Assembly: GCA_016946835.1 (NCBI GenBank)
Contig: JACVTC010000002.1
Coordinates: forward strand, 2,488,501-2,552,500
DNA length: 64,000 nucleotides
From: Neocallimastix lanati (nom. inval.)
Lineage: Eukaryota; Neocallimastigomycota; Neocallimastigomycetes; Neocallimastigales; Neocallimastigaceae
Reading direction: 5' to 3'
The notes beneath the pieces were generated by a model, which saw only the letters and a program-made list of their open reading frames with translations, was not told where the DNA came from and made no database searches. Positions 24,310 through 43,506 of this stretch are shown here, piece by piece. Within the stretch, counting starts at the first letter, position 1. Each line of letters starts with the position of its first letter. The translations under genes and the position numbers were made by a program.

Positions 24310-25621
24310 AACAAAATTAAATATATATATATATATATAAGTTCTAATGCATCAAAAATTACAAAGAGATTTTTATTGATTTTTTATATATTAAATAATT
24401 ATTAATAATAGTATTAATGTCATTTAATATACATTTTGTATGACATATTTAGTGAGTGGTTTATTTAATAATAATTATGGTTTATTAATATATTTTGTTA
24501 AAAATAAAGTTTAATATTAATTATTTTTTTATGATGAATAATATTTCATAATATTGTATTAATTTAGTATTTTATAAATTTATGTATTAGAAATATAATA
24601 TTATTTTATAAATCTCATTAAATTAAAAAAAATTAAGATTTTTAATAATTTTTAATTAATTTATCTTAAAACATAAATCTTTAATTATACAATTATAATT
24701 AACCATATTATCCTATTAAATATTATAATATTTATTATTATTTAAAGTTTTTATGATTTATATATATTAAATTGAATTTAAACCAATAAATATCTTGTTA
24801 TTTGTTTTATAGCAAATAACACAGTTCCTCTTTTTTATAATGAATACTATATTAAATTAAATAATAAAATATTTCAATTATTTCTTTTTTTTTCTTTTTT
24901 TTTTTTTTTTTTAATTTTTCTTAATTTTCATATTAAAAGTATATTTGTTTTATAATTTTAATTAATTTAATTTCATTATATTTATCATATATTTATTTTA
25001 ATAATATATTATTATTATTATTATGAGTAATTTTTTATAAATAAAAATTTTTATTTATTTATTTATTACTATAATACTATATTAATATGAAATAAATATG
25101 TAATAATATATTGATAATCATGTAAATCATGCTAATCATATTATATCCTACATAAATGTCATAAGAATGAAGCAATAATAAGTAAAATAAATTCATTATA
25201 TTGTAAAATTTTTTAATTAAAAAAAAAAAAAAAAAAAAGTTAATTAACAATGATGATTTTTTTATAAAATAAATAATTAAAAATTTTTATATGAAATATT
25301 TAAATATACATAATTTGGTTATTGAATTTATTGAATTGAAGAAAATATACAATTATTATATAAAACCTTTTTTTTTAATTAATTAAACAATTATTTTTTG
25401 TTTCTATTATTATTATTATTTTTTACTTTTATTATTGTTGTAATTAATAATATGTATTAGTTTCACATTTATTTATTTATTCTAAATGAAATTTCGTTCT
25501 TGTCAGTCCATTTAAAGACATGACAAAGAAGTAAAAATCATTTTTGCTTTACTGGGAGCAATTAAAAATAATATCATATTTAAAATAACCCTCCACAGCA
25601 TTATATATTACTATTCTTGTC
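24310..25621. other. Spacer and 3' flank of the CotH gene
   Basis: A+T-rich, no gene. The last ~120 bp (25500-25621) keep a more gene-like base composition and probably form the 3' untranslated region of the CotH gene, or a decayed extension of its reading frame. Confidence 0.5.
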
Positions 25622-27755
25622 TTATTTGGAACATGAATATTTAATGGAACACCAATCATTATTTTCAACACCCCAATCGCCTTGTTCATCAGTGTACCAA
25701 ACTTTACAACTTTCACAACATTTATATTCTCCAGATATCTCGCCAAAACATTCATTTTCATTTTTAGTTGGAACTTCACAAATTCTATCAATAATACCAC
25801 ACCACTGATTATTTTCAATACCCCATTTACCATCTGTACCAGTGTACTTAATCTTACATGTTTTTTGACAACAACTATATCCTAATTTCTCAGACCAACA
25901 ATCTTCTTCATTTTTATTAATATCTTCTTCCTTTTCTTTATCCTTATTTTCTTGTTCCTTTTCATTATCTTCATTTTCTTTGTCTTTCTTTTCCTTTCCT
26001 AAACCATAACTAGCATAATCAAATGGTTTTGGAACATAACTAGCTGCTTCATTTAAAATTTCAGTTTGATTAAAACCATAATTACTACAAGCAATTTCAA
26101 ATTTAGTTTTGATCCACATCTTTACACTGCTTTCAATGTTGTCTTCAAATTCACTAATAGAAACTTTATTTTGTTTACCTACTTTATTAATTCTTCCTGG
26201 AAGACGACCATCTTTACCTGGAGTACTATCTTCTTCAACATATGGAGTAAGAAATTCCTTTAATTCACTAATATGATTATCTAATAAAGTTGGGTTGAAG
26301 GCAGAAACTAAAACTTCACGTACGATACTAGTAAATTTCTCTTTGTTTTTATGAACTAAAACATTAATAATTGGAATATTCATTTCCCAATCAGCAAAAG
26401 TATATTCAATTGGATTATTTCCTCTATAACTGTTATTACCACCAAAGTTACCAAAGTTACCAAAATTACCAAAATTACCAAAGTTACCAAAATTACCCCC
26501 TCTTCCGGCTTGGGGGCCACCAGCTTGTGGACCTCCTTCTTGAGATCTGTTATTATTGTTGTTGTCGTTGTTACTACTACCATCTTGATTTGGACCCTTA
26601 CTAGCCCATAAAGAAGCTTTAACGCCAGTACCAAAAGTGTTATCATAGTCATGTTCTATAATGAGCCATTTTCCATCTGTTTCTCTCTTATAAAAGTAGA
26701 AATTATGACCATAAACTAAGAAATGATCAAATGAACCAATTAACCATTCCATAGCCATAAATTTTAAAAATATATCAACATCCATAATATTTTCAACTTC
26801 ATCAGCAGTTTTACATTGATTAATTTCTTTAACAAAATTTTGTAAAACAGACATTTCTTGATAATCATCATTAGCATTGACACATTTATTGGCAGAATTT
26901 TGTTTTAAATTCATACCACCATTTTTACATTGAAATAAAGTAGTGATTTCTTTTTCACTTGGATTAAAAGTTTGTTTAATCCATGATGGTTTAATAGCAT
27001 CCATTAAAACATATAAGCCCCAATATTCATCATTCATATATAGTCTAGCATAAACGGCTTGAATAGATGGGACTCCCATTCTATTAGCAATATCACAACA
27101 AAGTTTAGAACGAAGGTGACTTTTATCATTAGCATCTGGTCTGAGTCTAATATTTTTACGTCCTAAAAACTTTTTTTCTAATTTTATATTAAAGCTAACT
27201 TTATCATTTTGACGTGCATACATACCACCAGTTTTAAAACTGGAATTTTCAAATTTTTTTTCTTTACTATAATTTTAAAATTATTAAACAAAATATTAAA
27301 AAAAAAAAATTAATACTATATAATAAAATTATTAATAAATAATAAAAATTTTATTACATACCCATCCCATTTAATAATAATTGTAGTATTCAAGTATTTA
27401 AAATCTTTAATGTTTCCAGCACCCATTTGTACTTGATTAGTGGAAATTTGAGTTATTTTAACTAGATTATTAACTTCTGATGAAGGCATAGATACAAATA
27501 GATCAACTATTTTATTTTCAGCTTCATCAAAAGATCTACTTAAACCATTTAAGTATGAGCTTGTAGTCCATACAATATTAATTACTTTTTTATTTTTTTT
27601 AAAAAAAAAAATAAAATAAAATAAATATAAAAAATAGTAATATTTATTAGTAAAAGAAACTTCGTAATGTAATAATATTAATAAACATTTATACAGAATA
27701 TTAAAAAAAAAAAAAAATAATTACATATTAACGTAATAAATAATAAAGCTTTCAT
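25622..27755 (-). CDS. CotH-domain protein with two fungal dockerins
   Basis: Three exons (27725-27755, 27362-27584, 25622-27266) give 632 aa; all splices are GT-AG and keep frame. A short signal peptide begins MKALLFITLI. The CotH kinase-like domain spans ~85-470, with KNIRLRPDAND near its start and the metal-binding core WLIIEHDYDNTFG. A loop of Asn/Gly with six NFG repeats (~331-365) is inserted after it. A Lys/Glu linker (~505-540) leads to two CBM10-type fungal dockerins (~543-582 and ~589-630), each with CC, a WGVEN or WGIEN turn and WC. The dockerins imply docking to the fungal cellulosome. CotH proteins are frequent dockerin-bearing proteins in anaerobic fungi; their role there is unproven. 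The second intron ends in TAG and the first in AAG behind an A-rich tract. Confidence 0.9.
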
Positions 27756-27957
27756 TTTTGTATATATATATATATATATTTTTTTTTAAATAAAATTATA
27801 TATAAACTTTATTATTTAATAATAATTTTATAATTCAATGTAATAATTAATATATAATTAATATATTATATTATTATTAAATATAATTATATATATTAGA
27901 TTTTTGAATAGTTATTATATATTTAATGAATAAAAAAAATAATTTTATTCTCTTAAA

Positions 27958-27991
<34 letters not shown>

Positions 27992-28329
27992 TATATATTT
28001 AAATAATAAAAAGAAGAATTTTATTCTCTTAAATACTTTTTTTTTTTATTATTAATGCTTTATAATTATTATTTAAGATTATAAATTGACAAAAAAATAA
28101 AAATTTAATAATTTAAATTAATATGACTTATATGACTTCTTAATAACAAAAATATATAAAATAAGATTTATTAATGGTAAAGATTATATTAACAAAACAA
28201 TACTTCATAATTAATTAAAGTTTAATTTAATTTATTTATCTAAATCTTTTAATATATATAATTTGTAATTTTTTGTAATATTTTATTATCCTTTTTTTTT
28301 TTCTTTGAAATATTAAACTTCATATTTAA
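27756..28329. other. Upstream region of CotH; poly-T tracts
   Basis: Contains a TA run near the start codon and a T tract of ~30 bases at 27961-27989. A short direct repeat (AAGAATTTTATTCTCTTAAATAC and relatives, about 27943-28040) appears twice. No gene. Confidence 0.5.
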
Positions 28330-29810
28330 GATGATTGCATTTCGAAATATGTGGCGTTTAAAAATATTTATAAATAAAATTAATAAATAAATAATTTTAA
28401 TAAAAAACTACAAATATTTTTTAAAAAAAAAAAAAATAAAATATTTTTTTTAAAATATTTTTCATTAGATATATAATCATTTAAAAATTAAAAAGGTTTA
28501 TATTTTAAAAATTATAAAAAAAATTTTTTTTAAAAAATTTCTTATAAATATATAAATAAAATATTCTTTAAAAATAAAATATTCTTTAAAAATAAAATAT
28601 TCTTTAAAAATAAAATATTCTTTAAAAATAAAATATTCTATAAAAAAGTAGTAGTATAAAAACTATTTAAATCTTTAATATAAGTTCTAGTAATAAACAC
28701 TTGATAACTAAATTTATGTGTAATATGGATCATCTGCAAATATATCTTCATTATATTTCAAAAATAATTTTGCTTGAAATTGGAAATGGAAGATTATAAA
28801 ATTTGGATTTTTGAATATCATAAAATTTCCTTTTCTTAATGCTTTATAATATTTTGATTCATTAGGAATTTCATCAAACTTTGTTACATCAGGAGGTAGT
28901 TGCTTATTTTTATTTTGGATTTAATTTCATTATATTCAGGATATGTAAATCTCATTTCATGTGAAACTTCATTATATATAGGTTTAGGTTTTATACCCAG
29001 AGGAATTGAACTTTTTGTAATTTCATCTTTAATTTTATGTTTTGCAATTGACATAGATACATCAAAAATAAAAAAATTTTTTTTCAAGATGATTAATGTT
29101 AACTTTCATATTTTAAAATTTCTATCATATAGTTTAAAATAATGAAAGACTTGCATTTGTTTAAGGTTTAATATTCAGTATATCTATATACTTTAGAATA
29201 ATTTTTTATTTTTTTTTTTTTTTTTTTTTTGATGAAAAATTAAATTTACATTTTTAATTAATAATAATATGTTCTTATTCTCTATTAGTTTCACTTATTT
29301 CGATATTTATATTTTCTTCCATTTATGAAAATATTTTTTAATTAAATATTTAAAAAAAAAATATTTAGTTATATATATGATTTAAAACCTTTTTATTTTA
29401 TATAATAATTTATAAAAAAAAAAAATATTTTCTTTATTATTTGTAATTTATATTAAGTTATTTTCTATTTATTTAATTATTTATTATGAATAAACTAGTT
29501 TTAATTTTTTTTTTTTTTAATTTTAAAGTATTTTATAAGAAAATATCTTATTTTTTTTAATATTCATATTTAATTACTAGTTTTTTAAATTTAATCATTT
29601 ATTATTAATAAATTGGATTAATTATTCAATCTGATTATGAAAATATCTTATTTTTGAATATTTAAAAAATAAAATATTTTTATTTAATTATTATTTATTT
29701 TTAAATCTGAAAATATATTTATTTATTTAAATTATATTAACAAATTTATGGCGTTACATTAAAATTATATAAAAGCCACATTGTAAAATACAACTTTCAG
29801 AAATGATACA
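28330..29810 (-). mobile_element. Decayed second copy of the MULE family
   Basis: Ends resemble the 11.3-18.3 kb element: GATGATTGCATTTCGAAA then GTGGCGTTT at left (28330-28362), and ATGGCGTTACATT, AAAGCCACATTG and TTTCAGAAATGATA at right (29748-29810), in inverted order. No target duplication survives. Within, 28680-29325 is a transposase relic: the DGTF/ITRTYVTE region (28680-28830), the linker segment (29087-28884, 67 codons still open, with KHKIKDEITKSSIPLGIK) and traces of the zinc finger near 29110-29330. The C-terminal half is missing and replaced by an array at 28555-28645. Confidence 0.75.
28555..28645. repeat. 18-bp tandem repeat in the decayed MULE
   Basis: Five to six copies of AAATAAAATATTCTTTAA lie next to the truncated transposase relic. 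Confidence 0.85.
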
Positions 29811-31323
29811 TATTCATATGATAATACTATTCAAAATTAAAATTATTAATCAATACAAAATTTAATATAAATAAAGTGTTTATAATAATAATTATTTATT
29901 AAAATTTTATATATTTTGAATTAAGAATTATATATCATAATATTTTAGATACCAATAATAATAATTTTAATAAATAAAATTATCTTTTATATAATCAATA
30001 AAAAATGGTTATCATTTTAACATTACAAATTATTTAATATTTAATTTGGGTGATAATTTATTATATAAAAAGTTATATACATAATAATAAAAAAATTTAA
30101 TGAAGAAATAATATAATTAAAATTTTTATTTTCATACATATTTTGTTTTTAAGTATTGTAACTAATAAAAAAAAAAAAAAAAATATAAAAAAAAAGTTCA
30201 TAAGGAATAAATCTGTCATCTGTCAATGAAAAAAAAATTAATATAAAATTAAATTGATTAAAAATATAAATTATTTAATATTACAAACTATAATTTTTGT
30301 AGTCAAAATCTGTTAAATTAATTTACAACTACATTAAGATAAAGAAGGTTCGTGAATTTAAAAATTTATTATTATAATTTTTTTTTTATTTTTTTTCTTT
30401 GGACTTCAACATGTGAAAAATTTATTAATATAAGAAAATTAAAATTTTGTAGTGGTAGACAAAATCGATAAAGTTATAATAAAAATATGGTTATTCATTT
30501 AGCATAATATAATAAATATCCTAAGAATTTAAAATAGTTCTTCATGACAGTTTTCTTTTTTTAAAGATATTGTCTATAAATTTATTATATATATATATAT
30601 ATAATAAAGGAAAATTATTAATGACATTTTATAAAATTTTGTAATCTATTAAAAGGTATAAAAATTAGAAAGAATTAGCGATAGAAATATTATATTTCTT
30701 TATATATATTATTAAAAATTATAAATAGTTTCTTTTTCTTTTAAATTGAATAGATTACATTAATTATTATAAATAAAAATATTACTTTTATTGTAATTTT
30801 TTTTTATGAATTAATATTTATTTTATTTTAAATCATTTTTATTTTATATTATTATTTAATATTTTGATGATTTTTATTTTATTATTATTATTATTATTAT
30901 TTAATATCTTGATTAATATTGTTAAAAGTCAGTAATTTTTGTTTTATAAGTTAACTCTTTATCTCTAAATATATAAAATTTTATTAATATATTTCATGAT
31001 AAAAAGTTATCCCAGTGGATTGAACTTTATATATTATTTTATAGTTTATAATATTTAACTTCTATTAAAAAGTATTTTAATTAATGTATTATTAAAAAAA
31101 AAATAAAAACATATTATAAATAATTTTATTTTTAATTTTAGTTTTAAATTTATTTTTAAATTTATTTTTAAATTTTTTTTTTGATATTTTGTATTATATA
31201 ATTTTCTAATATTTATAATACTATAAATTAATTTATTTATAATACTAATATAGATTTATTCATAATATGCTACAATGATAAAAATTATAATGCCAAATAG
31301 CAAACAAAATATTTTGTGTAATA

Positions 31324-31367
<44 letters not shown>

Positions 31368-31379
31368 AATAATTATTAT
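29811..31379. other. Gene-free A+T-rich spacer
   Basis: No coding or RNA signal was recognised. It ends with a pure T tract of about 40 bases (31327-31366). Confidence 0.6.
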
Positions 31380-31585
31380 TGTTAAATTAATTAAATTCAG
31401 AAAATGATATTCATATTTTATTATGTTTTTTTTATTTATTTTATTGATTTTACATTAAGATAAGCCTATTCATATGAATATGTCATTCCATGTTATTTAT
31501 AATCATTTTTCTATAATAATCTAACATTATTTGACTAACATTTAACATTACACTGCATGATACTATCAAATAAAAACATTTTACA
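31380..31585 (-). repeat. LTR-like relic, related to the copia LTR at 60.3 kb
   Basis: Read on the minus strand, this 206-bp stretch begins TGTAAAAT and ends TTAACA. It aligns along its length with 60299-60505, sharing TTTGATAGTATCATGCAGTG, ATTATAGAAAAATGATTATA and CATAATAAAATAT. I take it as a solo LTR. No target duplication is visible, so it is old. Confidence 0.65.
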
Positions 31586-31810
31586 CTTAATAATGAAATA
31601 TAATATACATAACTATGATATTTAACAATTATTATTATAATCATTATTTTTTTATTATTATTTTTATGTTTTTTTTTTTTTTATTATTACTACATATTTA
31701 TTTTTATATTTTATTAATATTATTAACAATATTAATATTATATTCAATATCTTTATTCATACATTTTTTCTTTTTTTTTTTTTTTTTATTGATATAAATT
31801 AATAAAGTTC

Positions 31811-31847
<37 letters not shown>

Positions 31848-32337
31848 ATTTTTTATTTTTTTTTTTTTTAAAAAAATATCCCTTTTTTTTTTATTGATAT
31901 AAATTTATAAAGTTCATAAATATATATATATATATATATCTTTTTTTTTTTTTTTAAATATTTATATTTTGATTTATTTTTTTATTTATTATTTATTTTT
32001 TTTTATATTATATTATATTTTATATTATCACAAATTTTTTAAAATAATATAAAATATATTTAAAAATTTGTATTATATAAGTTCATATTATTTAAAAAAA
32101 AAAGTTATAAAAAATTTATATATATTATTAAAACGTAATAAACATATAAATAGAAGTCTAATATATAATAATGCTTAATGAATAAATAGAATTTTTTCCT
32201 TTACACCAACTAATATTAATTTTATATGACTACAAAAAAAAAATAATAATAATAATAATAAACAGTGACTGACATAATATTGATCATTATTATTTTATTA
32301 TTCGGATTATGAATAATTTTTTTTGTATTATTTTAAA
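31586..32337. other. Spacer downstream of the receptor gene
   Basis: Microsatellite-like TA runs (31814-31845 and 31918-31939) sit in two copies of the phrase TTATTGATATAAATT(A)ATAAAGTTCATAAATATATA, a ~120-bp tandem duplication (about 31785-31945). No gene. Confidence 0.55.
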
Positions 32338-39739
<7,402 letters not shown>

Positions 39740-40106
39740 AATTCAAACAAATATCAATTATTAATTTCTTAATAGTATTTAAATTTTATTAAAAGGACTA
39801 AAATATCATAATAAAATAAAATAAAATAAAATAAAAATAAAAAAAAAAAATCACATCAATTATTATACAAATATAATAATATTGAATAAATTTAATATAT
39901 GCAATAAATATTTTTTTATTAGTTTATAATAACATTTTTATTATTATATTTTAATTTTTATATGAATTTTATTATATTTAATAATATTATAAAACTTTTT
40001 TTCCATAATAATATTAATATTTTAATCATCGAAATTTATAGCAAATAAGATTTTACTTATTATTATTTTTAATATTAATCATTTTTTAACAATAATCATT
40101 TTAACA

Positions 40107-40157
<51 letters not shown>

Positions 40158-40741
40158 TATAATTTTAATAAAATGATATAATTTTAATTAAATAAGATTC
40201 TTGCAATTTTAAAATATAATAATTTCAAATTAAAAAAAAATATATATATATTAATAAATCATTTTATCATTTATTATTATTTATTATAGAATAATATATT
40301 TTAAGAAAAAAAAATTTTTTTTTTTTTTTTTTTTTTGATAATTTACTCATTGTTAAAATATTTATAAATTTCAAAAACTTTGAAATTTAATTTAATATTA
40401 TTAAAGAAGTATTAGCATTATAATTTTAATGTATAAACTTTTTTCAAAGTTTAAAAAGAAAAAAACCTAAAAATTTAAGATTAAATATAAAAAATTTGAT
40501 TAGAATAGGTTAGTGATAATGTTAAAAAAATTTTAATTTGGAACTACTCATTTATATAGATTTTAAATATCTAAGGAGATAAAACTAAAAAAATTTTTTT
40601 GGATTATACATATATAAAAATAAATGAATAAATAAATAAATACTAAATTATTTATTAAGTGACTAAATTTCAAACTTGAATATAACAGTAAAATAATTTT
40701 TTTTAAGAAAAAAAAAAAAAAAAAAAATTATATGTCATAAC
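39740..40741. other. Upstream region of the receptor gene
   Basis: Poly-A of about 45 bases at 40110-40155 and other homopolymers. No gene and no motif I can name. Confidence 0.5.
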
Positions 40742-40750
40742 TACTATTTT

Positions 40751-41275
40751 TTGGGAGAGGTCCAAAACGCCAATTTTTTCACGTGATATATCAAATTTTG
40801 AGGCTTTTTAAATTAATAGTTATATGATACTATTTTGTTGTATTATTAATTTGTAATTTTTTTCTTAAAATTTATTAAGTGAATAATTAAATAAATTATA
40901 ATGGTTTGATAAAAATAAATATTTTTTTACAAAAATAAAAAATAAAATAAAATATTCAAACAATTAAAAGGTTTATTTTTTGTAAAAAAAAAAAAAAAAA
41001 AAAAAAATATTAATAAAATACTTTAACAATTATATAGATTTATTTACTTAAAAAAAAAATATTAATAAAATACTTTAACAATTATATAGATTTATTTATT
41101 GACCTTTTTAATTTTTATTTATTTATTTATTTACTTATTTATTTATACATTTATTTCTTTTTTACTTAAAAATTATATTAAATTTTATGGCGTAATAATA
41201 TAAATTTTAAAAGCCACAAATAAATAGATGGCTTATTAAAATTTCAAAAAAAAAATGGCGTTTTGGACCACATTC
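40751..41275. mobile_element. 525-bp MITE of the MULE family
   Basis: The 9-bp CTATTTTTT flanks both ends (40742-40750 and 41276-41284). Ends are GGGAGAGGTCCAAAACGCCA at left and, read inward, GAATGTGGTCCAAAACGCCA at right, with the inner 14 bases identical. Inside, CACGTGA next to the left end matches the right end of the 7-kb element, and ATGGCGTAATAAT ... AAAGCCACA matches the right end of the 28-kb relic. There is no coding capacity. A ~43-bp duplication (ATATTAATAAAATACTTTAA...) sits at about 41007-41098. It would depend on a transposase supplied elsewhere. Confidence 0.85.
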
Positions 41276-41284
41276 CTATTTTTT

Positions 41285-41612
41285 ATTTATATTAAGTATT
41301 AAAAAGATATAAATTTTATACTCATTAAATTAGGTTTAATTTTAATTTAAATATGTTATTAAAAAATTTTTAATTATTTCTATTGAAGTAGTAAATATGA
41401 TTGTATAGGTATTAAAAATAAAGCTATATAAATATACTTTTTTTTCTTTTATAAATACTACTAATTTAAGTTGATAATTGAAATATTAATCAATATAAAT
41501 ATAAAAAAAAATAATAATAATCAATATAAATATCATAAAAATATTTTTTTTTTTAAAATTTCATTTAATTTAAATTTTTTTTAAACTTTTTTTACTTTAT
41601 TTACAATTTGAT

Positions 41613-41649
<37 letters not shown>

Positions 41650-42019
41650 TAATTTAATATTTAACAAAATAACAATGGAATAAATGGAATAATCTAAAAT
41701 TATTAAATTTAGGTATATAAAATGAATAAATTATATTATTATTATAATTATTAATTTTCTTTTTTTATTTTTTTTTTTATTTTTTAAAAAAATACGTATA
41801 ATAATTTTATAATTTATATTATTTATATTATTTATATTATTTATATTATTTATATTATTTATATTATTTATATTATTTATATTATTTATATTATTTAATT
41901 TAATTTTTAATTTTTTTTTTTTTTTGAAATTTTAATAATTTTAATGAATAGAAATATTTCTATAATATTTTTAAAATATTTTTATAATTTAAACATTAGA
42001 AATAAACAATTAGAAAAAC
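41285..42019. other. A+T-rich spacer with 9-bp repeat array
   Basis: Contains long poly-A (41620-41647) and the nonamer array listed separately. No gene. Confidence 0.55.
41812..41898. repeat. (ATTTATATT)n nonamer array
   Basis: Nine or so perfect copies of a 9-bp unit. Confidence 0.9.
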
Positions 42020-42106
42020 ATGCCTAGTACTTTAAATCCCTTCTTAGAGGTAGTAGAACGTCGACATCAAAATGATAAGGCATGTAAGGTTGTAGAAGTC
42101 ATGTGA
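42020..42106 (+). pseudogene. Short coding remnant, unrecognised
   Basis: An open frame of 28 codons (MPSTLNPFLEVVERRHQNDK, then ACKVVEVM, TGA) stands out by its balanced composition in A+T desert. It shares the words CGTCGA and AATGATAAGG with the remnant at 9586-9780, and like it lies within 1 kb of a copy of the dispersed repeat, although on its other side. Too short to assign; it could be an exon or a piece of an element ORF. Confidence 0.3.
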
Positions 42107-42109
42107 GAA

Positions 42110-42725
42110 AGTCTAAAAAAAAAAAAAAAATATTAGAAATAAAAAAAAAAAAAATTTTTTTTATATATTAATGAAATTGATCAATTTCAATTTTTATTCT
42201 TTAATAATTCCTTTATTTAATATAATAACAATAGTATAAAAATTTTCTTTTAAATTAAAATACTTTTGTTATATATTGTATGTTATACTATTACATTAAT
42301 CTTATTATACTAATCTTAATATCTTTATTATATATTTAAAATTATATAAAACTAATATTAAATATATTTAAATTATTTATTTATGTTTTATTATTTAATA
42401 ATATTAAACTTCATAATTTTTATTTTTTTTTATTATTATTTTATTAAAAAATGTTAGAAATAAAGTATTAACCATAACATAATTATATATTGTTCTTTGT
42501 AGTATTAATAGACTACATTATAAATACATTAATTATTAGATATTAAATTGTTATTATAAATCTTATTTATTATATTTTGCTAAACTTGTACCCTTTTCAT
42601 GTAATATTTATATAATTAAATATGAATAAATAAAAGTCATAATAATTATAAATAATCTATATTAAAATTATGAGATCTCAATTACACTCTCAACAAATAT
42701 AATTTTTTTTTCTTTTTTTTTTTTA
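42110..42725. other. A+T-rich spacer
   Basis: No gene. A stretch from TGTTAG at 42453 to CAACA at 42697 looks like an LTR by its ends alone, but has no second copy or target duplication here. Confidence 0.45.
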
Positions 42726-42980
42726 ATTTCCGGTGTGTACCGTCTTATGCCCCCCTCAAGACATGGGAATATTAAGATAGTCACAACACTTTGGTAGATA
42801 TAGTCCCTACTGGACAGCCTTACTGTTTATTCAGCATTGGTGCTCTAACCATACATATTATTGCTGAGATTTTCGAGCACGATTTTTCTCGGAATGCTTT
42901 TTCGGTGCCTAACTCCATAGAAGCGAGGCTAGAGTAACCTCCCAATTGAGTCACGTGCTATCTCACTTGGTAATAGTATT
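42726..42980. other. GC-enriched anonymous segment
   Basis: About 250 bp of near-balanced composition starting TTCCGGTGTGTACCG. On the minus strand a stop-free stretch of about 45 codons (42957-42820) reads YSSLASMELGTEKAFREKS and on to CSKISAIICMVRAPMLNKQ before TAA. I do not recognise it; a structured RNA or a decayed coding exon are both possible. It runs directly into copy B of the dispersed repeat. Confidence 0.4.
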
Positions 42981-43367
42981 GATATGAGGGACTTTTATGT
43001 GCAATAATTTATATGCAGTGGGCTTTTTTAAAAATGGTTGTTTAGTAAAAATTATTAATAATATTATAATATTAGTACAATTAAAATAATAGTTCTAATT
43101 CCTAAAATTTTACAAGAGAGTTCCCTATTTCTAATATAAATAATTTAATCTATTTATAAGAAATAGGTAATATATTAATTATATATTCTAATATATAGAA
43201 CTATATTAATTTTATATGAATTAAAGTATTATAATTATTATAATTATAATAATACATATTGAAATAAAATAAAATAAAATAATTATTATCAAAAAAAATA
43301 TAAATTTAATATTTAATAAGTATTATTAAATATACAAATATGTTACTGCACATATTTGTTTTATATC
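42981..43367 (+). repeat. Dispersed repeat, copy B (~387 bp)
   Basis: Matches 9003-9380 nearly base for base, including the internal hairpin CTATTTCTAATATAAAT / ATTTATAAGAAATAG and the end GTTTTATATC. Differences are a few substitutions and small length changes in A or AAAAT runs. Confidence 0.85.
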
Positions 43368-43506
43368 AGTATTTATTGATTATTCGTAGATTAGCTACGT
43401 ACAAATCCATATGCTAGGAATTCCCTCGTAAGTATATTAATGACAGTTACTAGCGCAACCCTCTCATGCCCACTGTTAGGACAGTATCTAGTCTATATTA
43501 CAACAA
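43368..43506. other. GC-enriched flank of repeat copy B
   Basis: Continues the unusual composition (GTAGATTAGCTACGTAC, CTCATGCCCACTGTTAGG) for about 130 bp and contains no reading frame of note. Copy A lacks this flank; its right side has only short matches such as GTTACTAGC. Confidence 0.4.

Noticed and set aside
22473-24314. Short frames at 22473-22658, 23193-23375 and 24126-24314
   Set aside because: They consist of poly-Phe, poly-Lys or poly-Tyr translations of homopolymers and of the antisense strand of an Asn-coding repeat.
25549-26652. Other frames overlapping the CotH gene
   Set aside because: The CotH frame is supported by domain motifs and by splicing; the others are shadows.
42453-42697. 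Possible solo LTR with TGTTAG and CAACA ends
   Set aside because: No second copy in the window and no target duplication; such ends arise easily in this DNA.
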